A stretch of 64,000 bases of DNA from Corynebacterium silvaticum (GTDB taxonomy: Bacteria; Actinomycetota; Actinomycetes; Mycobacteriales; Mycobacteriaceae): positions 124,001-188,000 of the forward strand of contig NZ_SDQO02000004.1 in assembly GCF_004382825.2 (NCBI RefSeq), read 5' to 3'. The notes beneath the pieces are model-generated. The model searched no databases and was not told the DNA's origin. It saw only the letters and a program-made list of their open reading frames with translations. Positions 63,357 through 64,000 of the stretch are shown here, piece by piece. Position 1 is the first letter of the stretch, and each line of letters begins with the position of its first letter. The translations under genes and the position numbers were made by a program.

Positions 63357-63995
63357 TTATTTCTTCCGTATTTCTGCTGAATATTTCCCTTTTTCATCCC
63401 GGATCCATGAGATGATGCCTTTTTCAAATGTTTGACTCCAGCCCCGGGAAATAGCTTCCTCGTCGTCGAGCGGTGCCCCGAGATCAGAGTTCACGCCGCC
63501 GCGTGCGATCCACGTTTCCGCAATTTTCCCGATCACGGGCTCAACGTCACCGTTTTTATAGACGAGGTATTTTCCGCCCTCGAATGAGGCCATATATGCA
63601 CCCCCGCCAACGTGTTCTACACCCGTGAGTGGCCCAAAGTTCCGGGCTTTACCTATTTTTTCCACCAACTCTGAGGGAATCTGTATGGCGGTTCCGTTGG
63701 GTAGGAAGAATTGGGTTAAGGCGCTGTCATCGTCGCCTTGAGGAAAATCTGCAAGCTGAGAAAGCGATTTAGAGGCGCCGGCTGTGCTTTCCACTGAGTT
63801 TCCCGATTCCGAGGGCGCATCAGCGGAAACCGTATCGTGAGGCTGCGCGTCGGTAGGAAGTAAAGAGCTTGACGCTGGCCCCGCATTACTAGCCTTATTC
63901 GTTGCGGATGAGCATGCAGAGAGCCCCATAGCAAGGACTAGGCCAGCTGCTAAGGCTTTTGCCCCTTTCCTCGCTAGCAGACTGTCTTGAGACAT
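63357..63995 (-). CDS. LGFP-repeat lipoprotein
   Basis: The 212-residue protein has a lipoprotein signal peptide (AGLVLAMGLSAC). A Ser/Ala/Glu-rich linker follows, then at least one LGFP-type repeat (GGVNSDLGAPLDDEEAIS...W...FEKGIISW). LGFP repeats are associated with the corynebacterial cell wall and mycolate layer. The start at the window edge is supported by the complete signal peptide. Confidence 0.85.
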   Translation of the reverse strand: MSQDSLLARKGAKALAAGLVLAMGLSACSSATNKASNAGPASSSLLPTDAQPHDTVSADAPSESGNSVESTAGASKSLSQLADFPQGDDDSALTQFFLPNGTAIQIPSELVEKIGKARNFGPLTGVEHVGGGAYMASFEGGKYLVYKNGDVEPVIGKIAETWIARGGVNSDLGAPLDDEEAISRGWSQTFEKGIISWIRDEKGKYSAEIRKK

Positions 63996-64000
63996 AGAAT

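Overview
The window looks like a chromosome segment of a Corynebacterium, most likely of the diphtheriae / ulcerans / pseudotuberculosis group. The evidence is gene content and order: typA-lpqW-mshB-fdxC-dapC, ychF followed by ispH-xseA-xseB-DUF4245-glpX-fumC, mycothiol synthesis (mshB), a split YkoEDC thiamin-precursor transporter, and an LGFP-repeat lipoprotein. The host DNA has moderate GC and codon use unlike a central, strikingly GC-rich block. The species call is inference.

Layout. 1-5.3 kb: two paralogous amino-acid permeases flanking dapD, an HNH endonuclease and a GtrA protein. 5.6-11.9 kb (minus): dapC, ferredoxin, a membrane protein, mshB, lpqW, typA. 12.2-14.6 kb (plus): a secreted protein, DUF402, an ArsC-like reductase and a frameshifted trypsin-like protease. 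14.6-18.5 kb (minus): a PadR-controlled ABC/FtsX exporter. 18.6-23.9 kb (minus): a complete Opp/Dpp peptide importer operon in which every gene is broken. 24.1-29.1 kb (minus): a broken NUDIX gene, a P-loop kinase, ykoC-ykoD-ykoE behind a TPP riboswitch, and a broken panE. 29.2-37.0 kb: DUF808, a broken UvrA paralogue, a two-gene ABC exporter, PhnA and a short MerB-like protein.

37.29-50.23 kb is an integrated mobile element of about 12.9 kb inserted at the 3' end of ychF. It carries a tyrosine recombinase, a zinc-ribbon/PD-(D/E)XK-type nuclease-like protein, a MOBF-type relaxase-helicase, a VirD4/TraG-like coupling protein (frameshifted) and several small orphan proteins. I see no VirB4-type ATPase or other mating-pair genes, so it is best read as an integrative mobilizable element. 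Its transcription units repeatedly start with a similar upstream cassette and mostly end with a strong hairpin. A 134-base run without a single cytosine lies between the relaxase and the divergent operon.

50.2-64.0 kb is ordinary core genome: ychF, an AI-2E family permease, a DUF6542-like protein, ispH, xseA, xseB, DUF4245, glpX, fumC, a TetR regulator with an MFS exporter, a GNAT acetyltransferase and an LGFP lipoprotein.

Two window-wide signals stand out. First, the hexamers TCCTAG and TCCTAC (either strand) are very common in the host DNA but nearly absent from the element, and they form the inverted arms of two intergenic hairpins. Second, frameshifts and nonsense codons cluster between 13.8 and 32.6 kb. 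Many fall in homopolymers and could be sequencing errors, but others look like true decay.
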